Under the pieces are notes generated by a model. That model was not told the DNA's origin, searched no databases, and saw nothing but the letters and a program-made list of their open reading frames with translations. Below are positions 42,199-50,586 of a stretch of 56,274 nucleotides of DNA, in pieces (the stretch's first letter is position 1; every line of letters starts with the position of its first letter). The stretch spans positions 1-56,274 of the forward strand of contig JAFQEB010000035.1 in NCBI GenBank assembly GCA_017399225.1, written 5' to 3'. The position numbers were made by a program, and so were the translations under genes. Source of the stretch: Clostridia bacterium (lineage in GTDB: Bacteria; Bacillota_A; Clostridia; Christensenellales; Aristaeellaceae).

Positions 42199-43224
42199 AT
42201 GGCGCAGGTTAGCGATCTTGGTATTGATCTCGGCACTTCCAACGTGCTGATTTATCAGAAAGGCAAGGGCATCGTCCTTCGGCAGCCCGCGGTGGTCGCC
42301 ATTGAGCGCACCACCAAAAAGGTACTGGCGGTCGGCACAGAGGCGTATAAGATGATCGGCCGTACGCCCGGCAATATCCTGGCGATCCGCCCCCTTCGTC
42401 AGGGTATGGTTTCCGACTTTGAGCTGGCAAACACGATGCTGCGCAACTTTATGAGCATGGTGATCGGCAAGCGATTTTTCGCGCGGCCCCGCGTCGTTCT
42501 TTCCGTGCCCACGGGTGTGAACGAGTCGGAGAAGAGCAACATCGTCAGCATCCTGTTCGATGCGGGCGCCAAGCGCACCCAGCTGCTGGATCGTCCCATT
42601 GCCGCCGCCCTGGGTATTGGCCTGGACTTCTACAAGCCCTACGGCTGCATGATCGTCGACATGGGCGCCGGCGTCACGGATATCGCTGTTTTGGCCACCG
42701 GTCAGGTCATTGAGGCAGCCAGCGTGTGCTACGGCGGCGACTATTTCGATGACGCCATCATCCGTTATCTGCGCAAGAAACACAATCTGCTCATCGGCGA
42801 GCGTACGGCTGAAGAAGTGAAGATCACCATCGGCAGCGCTGTACCGCCTACCTCCGGGATGACCTGCGAGGTCACGGGCCGCAACCTGCTCTCCGGCCTG
42901 CCCAAGGCCCAGACGATCCATGCGACCGAGGTCTACGAGGCCCTCAAGGACGCCGTGGCCGATCTGGTGGAGGCTATCCAGACAGTGCTGGAGCGCACTC
43001 CCCCGCAGCTTGCCTCTGATATCTTCACCGACGGCATTGTCCTGACCGGCGGCGCTGCCTCCCTTCAGGGGCTTCCCGAGGCCATCTACAGCGCGCTGCA
43101 CATCCCCTGCGGCGTATCGGAAGATCCGCAGACGAGCGTCGTTCTGGGCTGTGGACGCGCGCTTGACAACCTCAATGCTTACAAGAGCGTCCTCAATGAG
43201 AGCCACCGCGGCATCCGCCGGTGA
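42199..43224 (+). CDS. mreB: MreB-family rod-shape actin homologue
   Basis: The 341-residue protein has the actin-fold phosphate loops GIDLGTSNVLIY and IVDMGAGVTDIAVLA, RPIAAALGIGLDFY, EEVKITIGSAVP and the adenosine loop IVLTGGAASLQGLP. MreB filaments guide the elongation machinery. The start at 42199 has AGGTG 9 nt upstream. The usual mreC and mreD do not follow; instead the gene ends at a hairpin array, so this may be a stand-alone MreB/Mbl/MreBH paralogue. Confidence 0.94.
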   Translation: MAQVSDLGIDLGTSNVLIYQKGKGIVLRQPAVVAIERTTKKVLAVGTEAYKMIGRTPGNILAIRPLRQGMVSDFELANTMLRNFMSMVIGKRFFARPRVVLSVPTGVNESEKSNIVSILFDAGAKRTQLLDRPIAAALGIGLDFYKPYGCMIVDMGAGVTDIAVLATGQVIEAASVCYGGDYFDDAIIRYLRKKHNLLIGERTAEEVKITIGSAVPPTSGMTCEVTGRNLLSGLPKAQTIHATEVYEALKDAVADLVEAIQTVLERTPPQLASDIFTDGIVLTGGAASLQGLPEAIYSALHIPCGVSEDPQTSVVLGCGRALDNLNAYKSVLNESHRGIRR

Positions 43225-43236
43225 TCATTGCACGAA

Positions 43237-43516
43237 GAAGGCGTACCTCCCGGAGTTGGAGGTACGCCTTCAAAGCATCGACAAAGTGCTGAAGGCACTT
43301 TGTCGAGATATCGCACTCACTCACTGGTCGAACAGCAAGCTGTTCTCCCGGCCGTTCGTTCGTGTAAGGAAGCTTTTCCTAACGGAAAAGCGCGAAAATC
43401 GCCGCGCATGTCGCCGATTTTCGATCTAAAGTCGAAGGGCTTGCGAGCCCTCCGACGCCTCCCTGGGTTTGTTGACAGTCTGAAGGCGTACCTCCTGGAG
43501 TTGGAGGTACGCCTTC
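43237..43516. repeat. array of seven hairpins bounded by near-identical 35-bp palindromes
   Basis: In order, the stems are: H1 43237-43250/43258-43271 (14 bp), H2 43278-43289/43295-43306 (12 bp), H3 43330-43335/43340-43345 (6 bp), H4 43372-43379/43384-43391 (8 bp), H5 43393-43401/43415-43423 (9 bp), H6 43431-43441/43446-43456 (10 bp, one mismatch), H7 43482-43495/43503-43516 (14 bp). H1 and H7 differ at one loop base. Only H7 (then TTTATTA) and the CapA side look like terminators. There is no ribosome site or coding frame. It fills the gap between converging mreB and capA. It may be a dispersed palindromic element or a structured RNA. Confidence 0.75.
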
Positions 43517-43520
43517 TTTA

Positions 43521-44582
43521 TTACTCACCTACAGCGATGCCGTCGGTAAAGTCCATATATCCGTTCTCAATGAAGAACTGGCTGACCGTCGTCATATTCT
43601 TGATCGTCTTGCGATGCACCAGCTTCTCACGCATCGTGCGGATCTCATCCTCGTCCGTAAGGATGTAGGGGCGATAATCCCCGGTGCCCTGCGTGCGGCA
43701 GGCAACGACGGAGAAGCGCTTCAGCACGGGCTCGCCGTCCACTACATCGTAGGTCAGCTGGAAGATGCCGGTGTCGGGATCGACCTTGCTCATCGTTCCG
43801 AAGGTGAAATTGCCGGTGCTGTAGAAGATCGGCTTTCCCTTATAGAACTGCACCGACTGCAGGATGTGAGCATGGTGTCCGTACACGACGTCTGCGCCCA
43901 TATCGATGCAGTAACGGGCGTAAGAGGCTTGTCCGCTATTGGGCTGGGGCTGCTCCTCAGTACCCCAATGGAGGCTCATGACGACGATCTGCGCGCCCAT
44001 TTCCCGCAGGCGCTGGATGCGCAGCTTAATGCGCAGCTTATCATACTCCTGAGGATAGCTGAAGCCGGCAAAGCCGACCTTCACGCCGTTGACGTCAATG
44101 ACCGGACAGATGTCGGAGCCATCCTTCGTGCCGGAGTACAGGGTGCCAAAATGCGGGATGCCCGCAGCATCCAGATGCGACAGGGCGTCGTGATAGCCAG
44201 CCGCCCGGAAATCCCAGGCGTGGTTGTTGGCGGTGTTGACGATATCGATGCCCGATTCAAGGATCACCGCCGTGTGGGAGGGATCTCCGATCAGGTTATG
44301 CTCCTTGCTGTCGCGGGTTTTGGTGTGGTTCGTCAGAACGACCTCCAGGTTTGCAACAGTCAGGTCATCTGCCCGCAGCACATCCTCCACCAGAGAGAAA
44401 GGCCAGTCCGGCCCCTGCTCACGGATGGTGGAATGGTAGCTGATGGCATAATCGCGGTACTGGATAGAATCGCCAATAGAGCAATCGCCAATGAAGGACA
44501 GGGTGATGGACTCGTCCTCAGCCTGTGCAGCTGCAAAGCACAGCAACAGGCACAGCCGCAGGAAGGCAAAACGTTTCATCAT
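43521..44582 (-). CDS. secreted CapA/PGA-cap family metallophosphoesterase-like protein
   Basis: The 353-residue protein has a signal peptide (MMKRFAFLRLCLLLCFAAAQA, then EDESI) and a complete CapA domain: SFIGDCSIGDS, VANLEVVLTNH, IVNTANNHAWDF, MSLHWGTEE, GADVVYGHHAHILQ. These supply the metal ligands of the calcineurin-like family. CapA proteins take part in poly-gamma-glutamate or surface polymer handling; the substrate here is unknown, and capB/capC are absent. GGAGG is 7 nt before the ATG. It contrasts with the ligand-free paralogue at 16494-17879. Confidence 0.9.
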   Translation of the reverse strand: MMKRFAFLRLCLLLCFAAAQAEDESITLSFIGDCSIGDSIQYRDYAISYHSTIREQGPDWPFSLVEDVLRADDLTVANLEVVLTNHTKTRDSKEHNLIGDPSHTAVILESGIDIVNTANNHAWDFRAAGYHDALSHLDAAGIPHFGTLYSGTKDGSDICPVIDVNGVKVGFAGFSYPQEYDKLRIKLRIQRLREMGAQIVVMSLHWGTEEQPQPNSGQASYARYCIDMGADVVYGHHAHILQSVQFYKGKPIFYSTGNFTFGTMSKVDPDTGIFQLTYDVVDGEPVLKRFSVVACRTQGTGDYRPYILTDEDEIRTMREKLVHRKTIKNMTTVSQFFIENGYMDFTDGIAVGE

Positions 44583-44617
44583 CAGAGGGCCTCCGGTAAT
44601 AAATAGCAGTCAATTGC

Positions 44618-44646
44618 ATTATACCATTGCAGGCATGAAAATTCAA
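44618..44646 (-). promoter_or_regulatory. sigma-A promoter of the secreted CapA gene
   Basis: -35 TTGAAT (44641-44646) and -10 TATAAT (44618-44623), 17-bp spacer. Confidence 0.8.
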
Positions 44647-44706
44647 TCGTCCGAGTTGTAAAAACATTGTCTCTGGCATAGGTCATGGCATGGAGGTGAT
44701 CCGGCC

Positions 44707-45135
44707 ATGACAGAGCTTGAGCTGTTTGCAAGGCTGATCCAGTGTGAAGCCGGCGGCGAGGGCGACAACGGTATGCGGGCAGTCGCCAGCGTGGTGATGA
44801 ACCGTGTGCGCACACGCGTGGGGGAATACGGCAGATACAACACCATCAGAGATGTGATCTACCAGACGGGACAATTCAACTGCGCCCGAACGGAGCTTGG
44901 CGGAAGACAGAATCTTCAAAATGTATATAACATGAACCCCCAGCAGATCCATTATGACATTGCCAACTGGGCCATCGCAGGAAACCGGCTGGGCAATTTG
45001 TGGGAAGCGCTGTGGTTTTACAATCCCTACTCCCCTACCTGCCGCAACAATTTTCCTTCATCTGTAGGGTACTTCCAGATCCGCATCGGCAACCACTGCT
45101 TCTATAACCCTGCGCCCTCCTACGCAAATACATGA
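44707..45135 (+). CDS. cwlJ: CwlJ-type spore cortex-lytic hydrolase
   Basis: The 142-residue protein is a Hydrolase_2 family member with LFARLIQCEAGGEGDNGMRAVASVVMNRV (catalytic Glu in CEAGGEG), GQFNCA and the CwlJ-like end LWFYNPYSP...HCFYNPAPSY. It equals B. subtilis CwlJ in length and, like it, has no signal peptide, fitting a mother-cell enzyme placed in the coat that degrades cortex at germination. GGAGGTGATC lies upstream of the ATG with a spacing of about 10 nt. The partner gerQ is not seen. Confidence 0.88.
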   Translation: MTELELFARLIQCEAGGEGDNGMRAVASVVMNRVRTRVGEYGRYNTIRDVIYQTGQFNCARTELGGRQNLQNVYNMNPQQIHYDIANWAIAGNRLGNLWEALWFYNPYSPTCRNNFPSSVGYFQIRIGNHCFYNPAPSYANT

Positions 45136-45145
45136 TGCGTCCTGC

Positions 45146-45604
45146 TCAGAGGGCTCTTACCATCACCAGGCAGGGATTGGCTTCATCCCAGAGCATCGGG
45201 AACACTTCAAGGGCACGGAAGCCAATGTTTTCATAGAAGCGACGCGTTGCGTCGTATTCCGGGTAATGCCCTGCGGCCACCGTCTTGACCTGCACATATT
45301 CATAGCCCTTTGCCCGGGCATATGCTGTAAAGGCAGCAAACAGCGCGCGTCCCGCCCCACAGCGGTGACAGCGCTTTTTTACGCCGCAGACATAGATCTC
45401 GCAGGTAAAAGGACTTGTCTCCTTCATCGCCATAAAGCCGATATGTTCTTCTGCGTCAGTCGCTGCAAAGAAGGGCATATCGCCGCTCTCACGGATGTAT
45501 TCCTCTGTGGATTCGGGGATCCCGAACCACTCCGGCAGGTCTGCCAGGATCTCCCGGGCGATCTCCCGCCTGGCGGCAGTGTCGTTGATAAACTTGATCT
45601 CCAT
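45146..45604 (-). CDS. GNAT-family N-acetyltransferase
   Basis: The 152-residue protein has the GNAT core: HIGFMAMKETSPFTCEIYVCGVKKRCHRCGAGRALFAAFTAYARAKGYEYVQVKT (acetyl-CoA loop RCHRCGAGRAL) and RRFYENIGFRAL. It transfers an acetyl group from acetyl-CoA to an unknown amine; several relatives are annotated as protein or small-molecule acetylases. The ATG at 45604 has GGAGG 6 nt upstream. The longer frame overlaps the ABC-F promoter and is rejected. Confidence 0.85.
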   Translation of the reverse strand: MEIKFINDTAARREIAREILADLPEWFGIPESTEEYIRESGDMPFFAATDAEEHIGFMAMKETSPFTCEIYVCGVKKRCHRCGAGRALFAAFTAYARAKGYEYVQVKTVAAGHYPEYDATRRFYENIGFRALEVFPMLWDEANPCLVMVRAL

Positions 45605-45668
45605 GTTCGTCCTCCGAAGTCTGAATCGCTTTTCTATTCGGCACAGAGGTGGATCATTCCTGCTGTGA

Positions 45669-45697
45669 TTGCCAATGCCGACGAACTGTGCTACAAT
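45669..45697 (+). promoter_or_regulatory. sigma-A promoter of the ABC-F gene
   Basis: -35 TTGCCA (45669-45674) and -10 TACAAT (45692-45697), 17-bp spacer. The leader is only about 22 nt, so there is no room for the attenuator typical of antibiotic-resistance ABC-F genes. Confidence 0.8.
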
Positions 45698-45725
45698 AGC
45701 CCTGTAAATGAAAGGGGCTGAACCC

Positions 45726-47534
45726 ATGGCCTGTGCCTTTAGCTTTAATGACGTGACCATTTTCTACTCTGAGAAAATGCTGATGAACCATGTGGATCTG
45801 ACCATCTCTGACGGTGACAGGATCGGCGTCGTCGGCAAGAACGGGAGCGGCAAGTCCACCTTTCTGCGCTTGCTGGCAGGCGTTGAGAAGCCCGATGACG
45901 GCAGCATATCCGTGCAGCGGAACATGAGCATCGCCTACCTGCCGCAGACGCCGGTGCTGAACCCGGAGGATACCATCACCCAGGCGGCGTTGACCTATCT
46001 GCCTGCGCGCCCCGGCGAGGACGTCGCCGCAGCAGCCTACGAGGCGCAGACGCTGCTGACCCAGCTGGGCTTTGCAGACCTTCAGCAGCCTGTAAGCCAG
46101 CTTTCCGGCGGCCAAAGGATGCGCGTGGCTCTGGCGGGCGTTCTCTGCCGTGACAGCGACGTGCTGCTGCTGGACGAGCCGACCAACCATATTGATCTGG
46201 ATATGGCACAGTGGCTGGAGGACAAGCTGCTGAAATGGCGCAAGACGCTGATCGTTGTCACCCATGACCGGTATTTGCTTGAACGCGCCTTCGGCCGCAT
46301 CTTCCAGGTCGGCGACGGCCGCGTGGATGTGTACAATTGCGCTTATTCCGGATATCTGGAGGAGAAGGCACAGCGCGAGGAGATGCAGGCCGCTACGCTT
46401 CGCAAGAACAAGTCTCTCTACCGCAAGGAGCTGGCCTGGATCCGCCGCGGAGCTCCGGCGCGCTCGACCAAGGCAAAGGGCCGTATCCAACGGTTTGATG
46501 CGGTAGCCGAGGCGATCAGGGAAGCGCCGCCCGAAGCCGAGCTGACGATGAAGTCCGTTGCCAGCAGACTTGGCAAGAAGATCGTCAGCTGGGAGCATCT
46601 TGACGTTGCCATCGGCGGTACCGAACTGATCCGCGACTTCAGCTATACGCTGCTGCGCGACGACCGAGTCGGGATCATCGGCGGAAACGGCGCAGGAAAA
46701 ACCACCCTGCTCCGCACCCTCTGCGGCGAGCTTCCGCCCGCCGGCGGGACGATCGAGATGGGCGAAACCGTCAAGGTGGGATACTTTGCCCAGCATTGTC
46801 CGGAACTGGATCCGGATACGCGCATCATCGACGCAATCAAGGATGTAGCCGTCAAGGTCTATACCCCTGACGGAGATCTGACCGCGTCCCAGATGGCGGA
46901 GACCTTCCTGTTCCCAAGCGCGATGCAATACCAGAAGGTGTCCAGCCTGTCCGGCGGCGAAATGCGCAGGCTCTATCTGCTGCGTATCCTTATGTCTGCG
47001 CCGAATGTGCTGATCCTTGACGAGCCGACCAACGACCTGGATCTGGATACCCTCAACGTGCTGGAGGACTACCTTGACAGCTTCAGCGGCGCGATCATCG
47101 CCGTCAGCCATGACCGCTATTTCCTGGACCGCATCACCCGCCGCCTTTTTGCAGTGGAAGAGGGCCGGATGGTTCCCTACATCAGCGGCTATCAGGCGTA
47201 TCTGGATGCGCAGGAAGAAAAACGGGAACAGGCTTCCCCTGAGAAGCCTGCCGAGAAGGAAACGCCTGTGCAGCGCCGCCAGCAGACGAAGCTCCGCTTT
47301 TCCTACAAGGAGCAGCGGGACTTTGAGACCATTGAGGACACCGTCATGCAGCTGGAGGAAATGCTGGAAAACCTTGCAGGTGAGATCGAGCGCAACGCCG
47401 CGGATTATGTGAAGGTCTCTCAACTCATGGAAGAGCAGGCGCTGACCCAGCATAAGCTGGACGAAGCGACGGAGCGCTGGCTCTTCCTGCAGGAGAAGTG
47501 GGAACAGATCCAGGCGCAGCAGGCTGCGAATTGA
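45726..47534 (+). CDS. ABC-F family ribosome-associated ATPase (Uup-like)
   Basis: The 602-residue protein has two ABC ATPase domains without membrane segments: Walker A GKNGSGKST and GGNGAGKTT, signatures LSGGQRMRVAL and LSGGEMRRLYL, Walker B LLLDEPTNH and LILDEPTND. An inter-domain linker (about 230-300) and a C-terminal coiled coil (about 525-600) follow, as in Uup. ABC-F proteins act at the ribosomal E site in translation control or antibiotic protection; a housekeeping Uup-type role is favoured. AAAGGGG lies 8 nt before the ATG. Confidence 0.92.
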   Translation: MACAFSFNDVTIFYSEKMLMNHVDLTISDGDRIGVVGKNGSGKSTFLRLLAGVEKPDDGSISVQRNMSIAYLPQTPVLNPEDTITQAALTYLPARPGEDVAAAAYEAQTLLTQLGFADLQQPVSQLSGGQRMRVALAGVLCRDSDVLLLDEPTNHIDLDMAQWLEDKLLKWRKTLIVVTHDRYLLERAFGRIFQVGDGRVDVYNCAYSGYLEEKAQREEMQAATLRKNKSLYRKELAWIRRGAPARSTKAKGRIQRFDAVAEAIREAPPEAELTMKSVASRLGKKIVSWEHLDVAIGGTELIRDFSYTLLRDDRVGIIGGNGAGKTTLLRTLCGELPPAGGTIEMGETVKVGYFAQHCPELDPDTRIIDAIKDVAVKVYTPDGDLTASQMAETFLFPSAMQYQKVSSLSGGEMRRLYLLRILMSAPNVLILDEPTNDLDLDTLNVLEDYLDSFSGAIIAVSHDRYFLDRITRRLFAVEEGRMVPYISGYQAYLDAQEEKREQASPEKPAEKETPVQRRQQTKLRFSYKEQRDFETIEDTVMQLEEMLENLAGEIERNAADYVKVSQLMEEQALTQHKLDEATERWLFLQEKWEQIQAQQAAN

Positions 47535-47540
47535 CACATG

Positions 47541-47569
47541 AAAACCCCGACCGTAATGGCCGGGGTTTT
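47541..47569. terminator. bidirectional terminator between ABC-F and MATE genes
   Basis: AAAACCCCG (47541-47549) pairs with CGGGGTTTT (47561-47569). It overlaps no stop codon and serves both converging genes. Confidence 0.9.
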
Positions 47570-47571
47570 GC

Positions 47572-48975
47572 TTATGCTTTTACCTTGACGTCATCAGGAA
47601 TATGAACCTCTTCGTCCCTGAAAAGCCGGCTGCGGCGATAGCAGATGATCAGTAGCGCGGAGGCCAGCATCCAGCCCATCGGGAATGCAAGCGCCATCAG
47701 CTTGAAATGTACGTCGGACTGATAGATGACCAGGCCGCCTTCGATCATCAGGCTTATCCCGAAAAGATATACCTGCCGGAACGCCACAAATGACGCCAGG
47801 AAGATCACCATGGGCGTACGGGCGCTGCCGATCCCTCGCAGGGCGCCGGCATACAGCTGATTGAAGCAGATGGTAACATAGAAGGGCGTGATGATCCGGA
47901 TGAACCGGACGCCGTAGCTGATCTCGCCCGGGTTTTTCGTAACGATGCGAAGCAGCGGCTCAGTGAAGATCAGCATAACTGCCGCCAGCGTGATCAGACA
48001 TATCAGGGACATCCACAGGCCGTAGCGCACACCCTGACGGGCGCGGCGAAGCTGCCTTGCGCCCCAGTTCTGTCCCACAAAGGTTGTGGACGCCTGAGCG
48101 ATGGCCATGACCGGCACCATCAGGAACATATCCAGCTTGCTGTACGCGCCCCAGCCGCTGGTGCAGTCGGCGCCGAAGTCATTGACGTAGCGCATGACGA
48201 ACACATTGGAAAAGCTGGTCAGGCCCTGCTGAATGCTGGAAGGGAGACCCAGGCGGAAGATGTTGCCGAATTCCACCCTGTCCATGCGCAGCTCCTTCAG
48301 GCGAAGGCCGTATGCACCCTGCTCCTTGAACAGGACGATCAGCACGAGAATGGCCGACAAGCCCTGCGCAATGACGGTCGCCAGCGCAACACCGAACACA
48401 TCCCAGTGGAAACCGACTACAAACAGGAAATCCAGGCCGGTGTTGAGCAGGGCCGAGAACATCAGGAAGTAGAGCGGTCTGCGGGAATCGCCCACCGCAC
48501 GAAGGATCGCGCTGCCCATATTGTAGACCAGCAAACCGGAGATGCCCGCGAAATAGGTCGTCAGGTAGGTGACGGACATGGGCTTGATATCTCCCGGTGT
48601 CTTCATCCAGGTAAGCGCCGGTTCTGCGATCACAAGCCCAATGGCCGTTGCGATGACGCACAGGATCAGCGTCGCGCTGATGGTGGTATGGACGATCTTT
48701 CCGACACGCTTTTCATCATGCGCGCCGAAGGCCTGGCTGATAACAACGCCCGCGCCCAGGGACAGACCATTGAAAATGCCGATCAGCATATTGACGATGC
48801 TGCCGGTGGAAGTCACCGCGCCAAGTGCGCCCGGAGGGCCGTAGTTGCCGATCACGGCTGCGTCAACCGTGTTGTAAAGCTGCTGGAACAAAAGCCCCAG
48901 CGCCAGAGGTGCAGCAAAGGATAAATAGTGCTTCAGGATATTTCCCTGCGTCATATCCACATCTTTGCGTGCCAA
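47572..48975 (-). CDS. second MATE-family exporter
   Basis: The 467-residue protein has twelve membrane helices. It opens VDMTQGNILKHYLSFAAPLALGLLFQQLYNTVDAAVIGNY and has FRLGLPSSIQQGLTSFSNVFVMRY in the second half. It is a different subfamily from the first MATE. The start is TTG 48975 with GGAGG 10 nt upstream, giving the usual opening M-A-R-K-D-V-D-M; ATG 48954 is the alternative and would lack a ribosome site. Substrate unknown. Confidence 0.88.
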   Translation of the reverse strand: MARKDVDMTQGNILKHYLSFAAPLALGLLFQQLYNTVDAAVIGNYGPPGALGAVTSTGSIVNMLIGIFNGLSLGAGVVISQAFGAHDEKRVGKIVHTTISATLILCVIATAIGLVIAEPALTWMKTPGDIKPMSVTYLTTYFAGISGLLVYNMGSAILRAVGDSRRPLYFLMFSALLNTGLDFLFVVGFHWDVFGVALATVIAQGLSAILVLIVLFKEQGAYGLRLKELRMDRVEFGNIFRLGLPSSIQQGLTSFSNVFVMRYVNDFGADCTSGWGAYSKLDMFLMVPVMAIAQASTTFVGQNWGARQLRRARQGVRYGLWMSLICLITLAAVMLIFTEPLLRIVTKNPGEISYGVRFIRIITPFYVTICFNQLYAGALRGIGSARTPMVIFLASFVAFRQVYLFGISLMIEGGLVIYQSDVHFKLMALAFPMGWMLASALLIICYRRSRLFRDEEVHIPDDVKVKA

Positions 48976-49080
48976 TGGATCACCGCCTCCTGTATTTAGA
49001 CATACATAACAGGATAGCACTTTTCCCGGCGCATGTCAAAGGTTCGGCGGATGAATTTCATCTTCTTTTGCGGCGGACAT

Positions 49081-50340
49081 TTATTCCACACTGATGTCTG
49101 CGCCAAGGCTGTTGAGCATACCTGGGAGGTCTTCATAACCTCGGCTGATATGCCCGCAGGGATCGTGCAGCAACGTCTCGCCCTCGGCAGCAAGCCCGGC
49201 AAGCATCATGGCTGCACCGCCCCTCAGATCGGTGCTCGTCACCTCAGCGCCGGCCAGCATATGTCCCCCGTTGACCAGTGCGATCCGATCCTCGATGCGG
49301 ATGCCTGCGCCGAGCCGCGCCATTTCACGGGCGTGCATAAAGCGGTTCTCGAACACAGTCTCAAGAAATACGGACGTCCCTCGCAGCTTCAGCGCAAGGG
49401 CCATCATGGGCGCTTGCATATCCGTCGGGAATCCGGGATATGCCAGCGTCCTGACCTGGATGGGCTGGCTGGCACGACCTGTGATACGCAATCCTGCTGG
49501 AGTTTCCCGAAGCGTCACGCCGGTTTCCGACAGCTTGAACAGCACCGCACGCATGTGCTCCGGCCGGACGCCCCGCAGCAGGACGCTCCCCTCCGTCATC
49601 GCCGAGGCGCACAGCAGCGTCCCAGCTTCGATGCGGTCAGGGATCGGGCGGTAAATGCAGCCATGGAGCGCCGGTATGCCTTCTATGACCAGGGTCCCGG
49701 AGCCGATGCCGTTGATCGACGCGCCCATGCTGTTGAGCATGGAGCAAAGGTCTGCGACCTCCGGCTCCTTGGCTGCATTTTCGATCCTTGTCGTCCCCTT
49801 TGCCAGGACGGCGGCCAGGATAATGTTTTCTGTTGCGCCAACACTTGGAAAATCAAGATAGACATTGCCCCCGTGGAGCTTGCCCTGCAGCGTAACTGAA
49901 CCAGGCGTCAGCTGTACCTGCGCGCCCAGGGACTGCATCCCCTTGATGTGCAGGTCGATAGGCCGCTGACCGATGGCGCACCCGCCCGGAAGCGCCACCC
50001 GGGCGTATCCCGTTCTTGCAAGCAGCGGGCCCATCACCAGTACGGAGGCCCGCATCCGGCTGAGCAGGTCGCTGGCGGATGGCGACTGCGGCTCCTCCGC
50101 CCACAGCGTCAGCGTTGACTCAGGCGAGCCCCGATCGCCGTCGCGGCGGATGCTCGTTCCGCAGTCCTGCAGGATGTCCAGCAGAATGTGAACATCTGTC
50201 AGCTCCGGTACGTGCTCGATCGTAACGGGCTCCCGCGTGAGCAATCCTGCGCACATCAGGGGCAGCACGGCATTTTTCGCCGCATGAATGCTGATCTCTC
50301 CGGAGAGCCGCTCACAGTGCCGGATACGATACGTCGCCAT
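49081..50340 (-). CDS. murA: UDP-N-acetylglucosamine 1-carboxyvinyltransferase
   Basis: The 419-residue enzyme starts peptidoglycan synthesis by adding enolpyruvate to UDP-GlcNAc. It has HAAKNAVLPLMCA (UDP-GlcNAc site), the active-site cysteine in LPGGCAIGQRPIDLHI, YPGFPTDMQAPMMALA and FENRFMHA, ending with MLNSLGADISVE. Keeping Cys means it should be sensitive to fosfomycin. AAGGAGG lies 7 nt before ATG 50340. No clear promoter was found in the divergent gap 50341-50586. Confidence 0.96.
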   Translation of the reverse strand: MATYRIRHCERLSGEISIHAAKNAVLPLMCAGLLTREPVTIEHVPELTDVHILLDILQDCGTSIRRDGDRGSPESTLTLWAEEPQSPSASDLLSRMRASVLVMGPLLARTGYARVALPGGCAIGQRPIDLHIKGMQSLGAQVQLTPGSVTLQGKLHGGNVYLDFPSVGATENIILAAVLAKGTTRIENAAKEPEVADLCSMLNSMGASINGIGSGTLVIEGIPALHGCIYRPIPDRIEAGTLLCASAMTEGSVLLRGVRPEHMRAVLFKLSETGVTLRETPAGLRITGRASQPIQVRTLAYPGFPTDMQAPMMALALKLRGTSVFLETVFENRFMHAREMARLGAGIRIEDRIALVNGGHMLAGAEVTSTDLRGGAAMMLAGLAAEGETLLHDPCGHISRGYEDLPGMLNSLGADISVE

Positions 50341-50482
50341 GCTCTCATCCTCCTTCGGGATTTTAGGATGTGCTGCGCTGAAGGCTTCATTCGGAGTGAC
50401 GGAAATTGTCTTTTTCGCCAGCAAAACAGGCAGGATTAGCTGATTCATATCATCGTTTATGCCTCAAACCCTTCCTCCTTTA

Positions 50483-50511
50483 TTGACTTTTGGGCTATTT
50501 TCGCTCATAAT
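50483..50511 (+). promoter_or_regulatory. sigma-A promoter of the DUF512-der transcript
   Basis: -35 TTGACT (50483-50488) and -10 CATAAT (50506-50511), 17-bp spacer. Confidence 0.7.
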
Positions 50512-50586
50512 ATGCTATGATGTGCATAGTATGCGCATCCAGGACCCTGAAGTCATTGTCAAATGTCGGATAAAGGAGGAACGGAC

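Noticed and set aside
43237..43516. CRISPR array
   Set aside because: The repeated units are different palindromes with no regular repeat-spacer pattern and no cas genes nearby.
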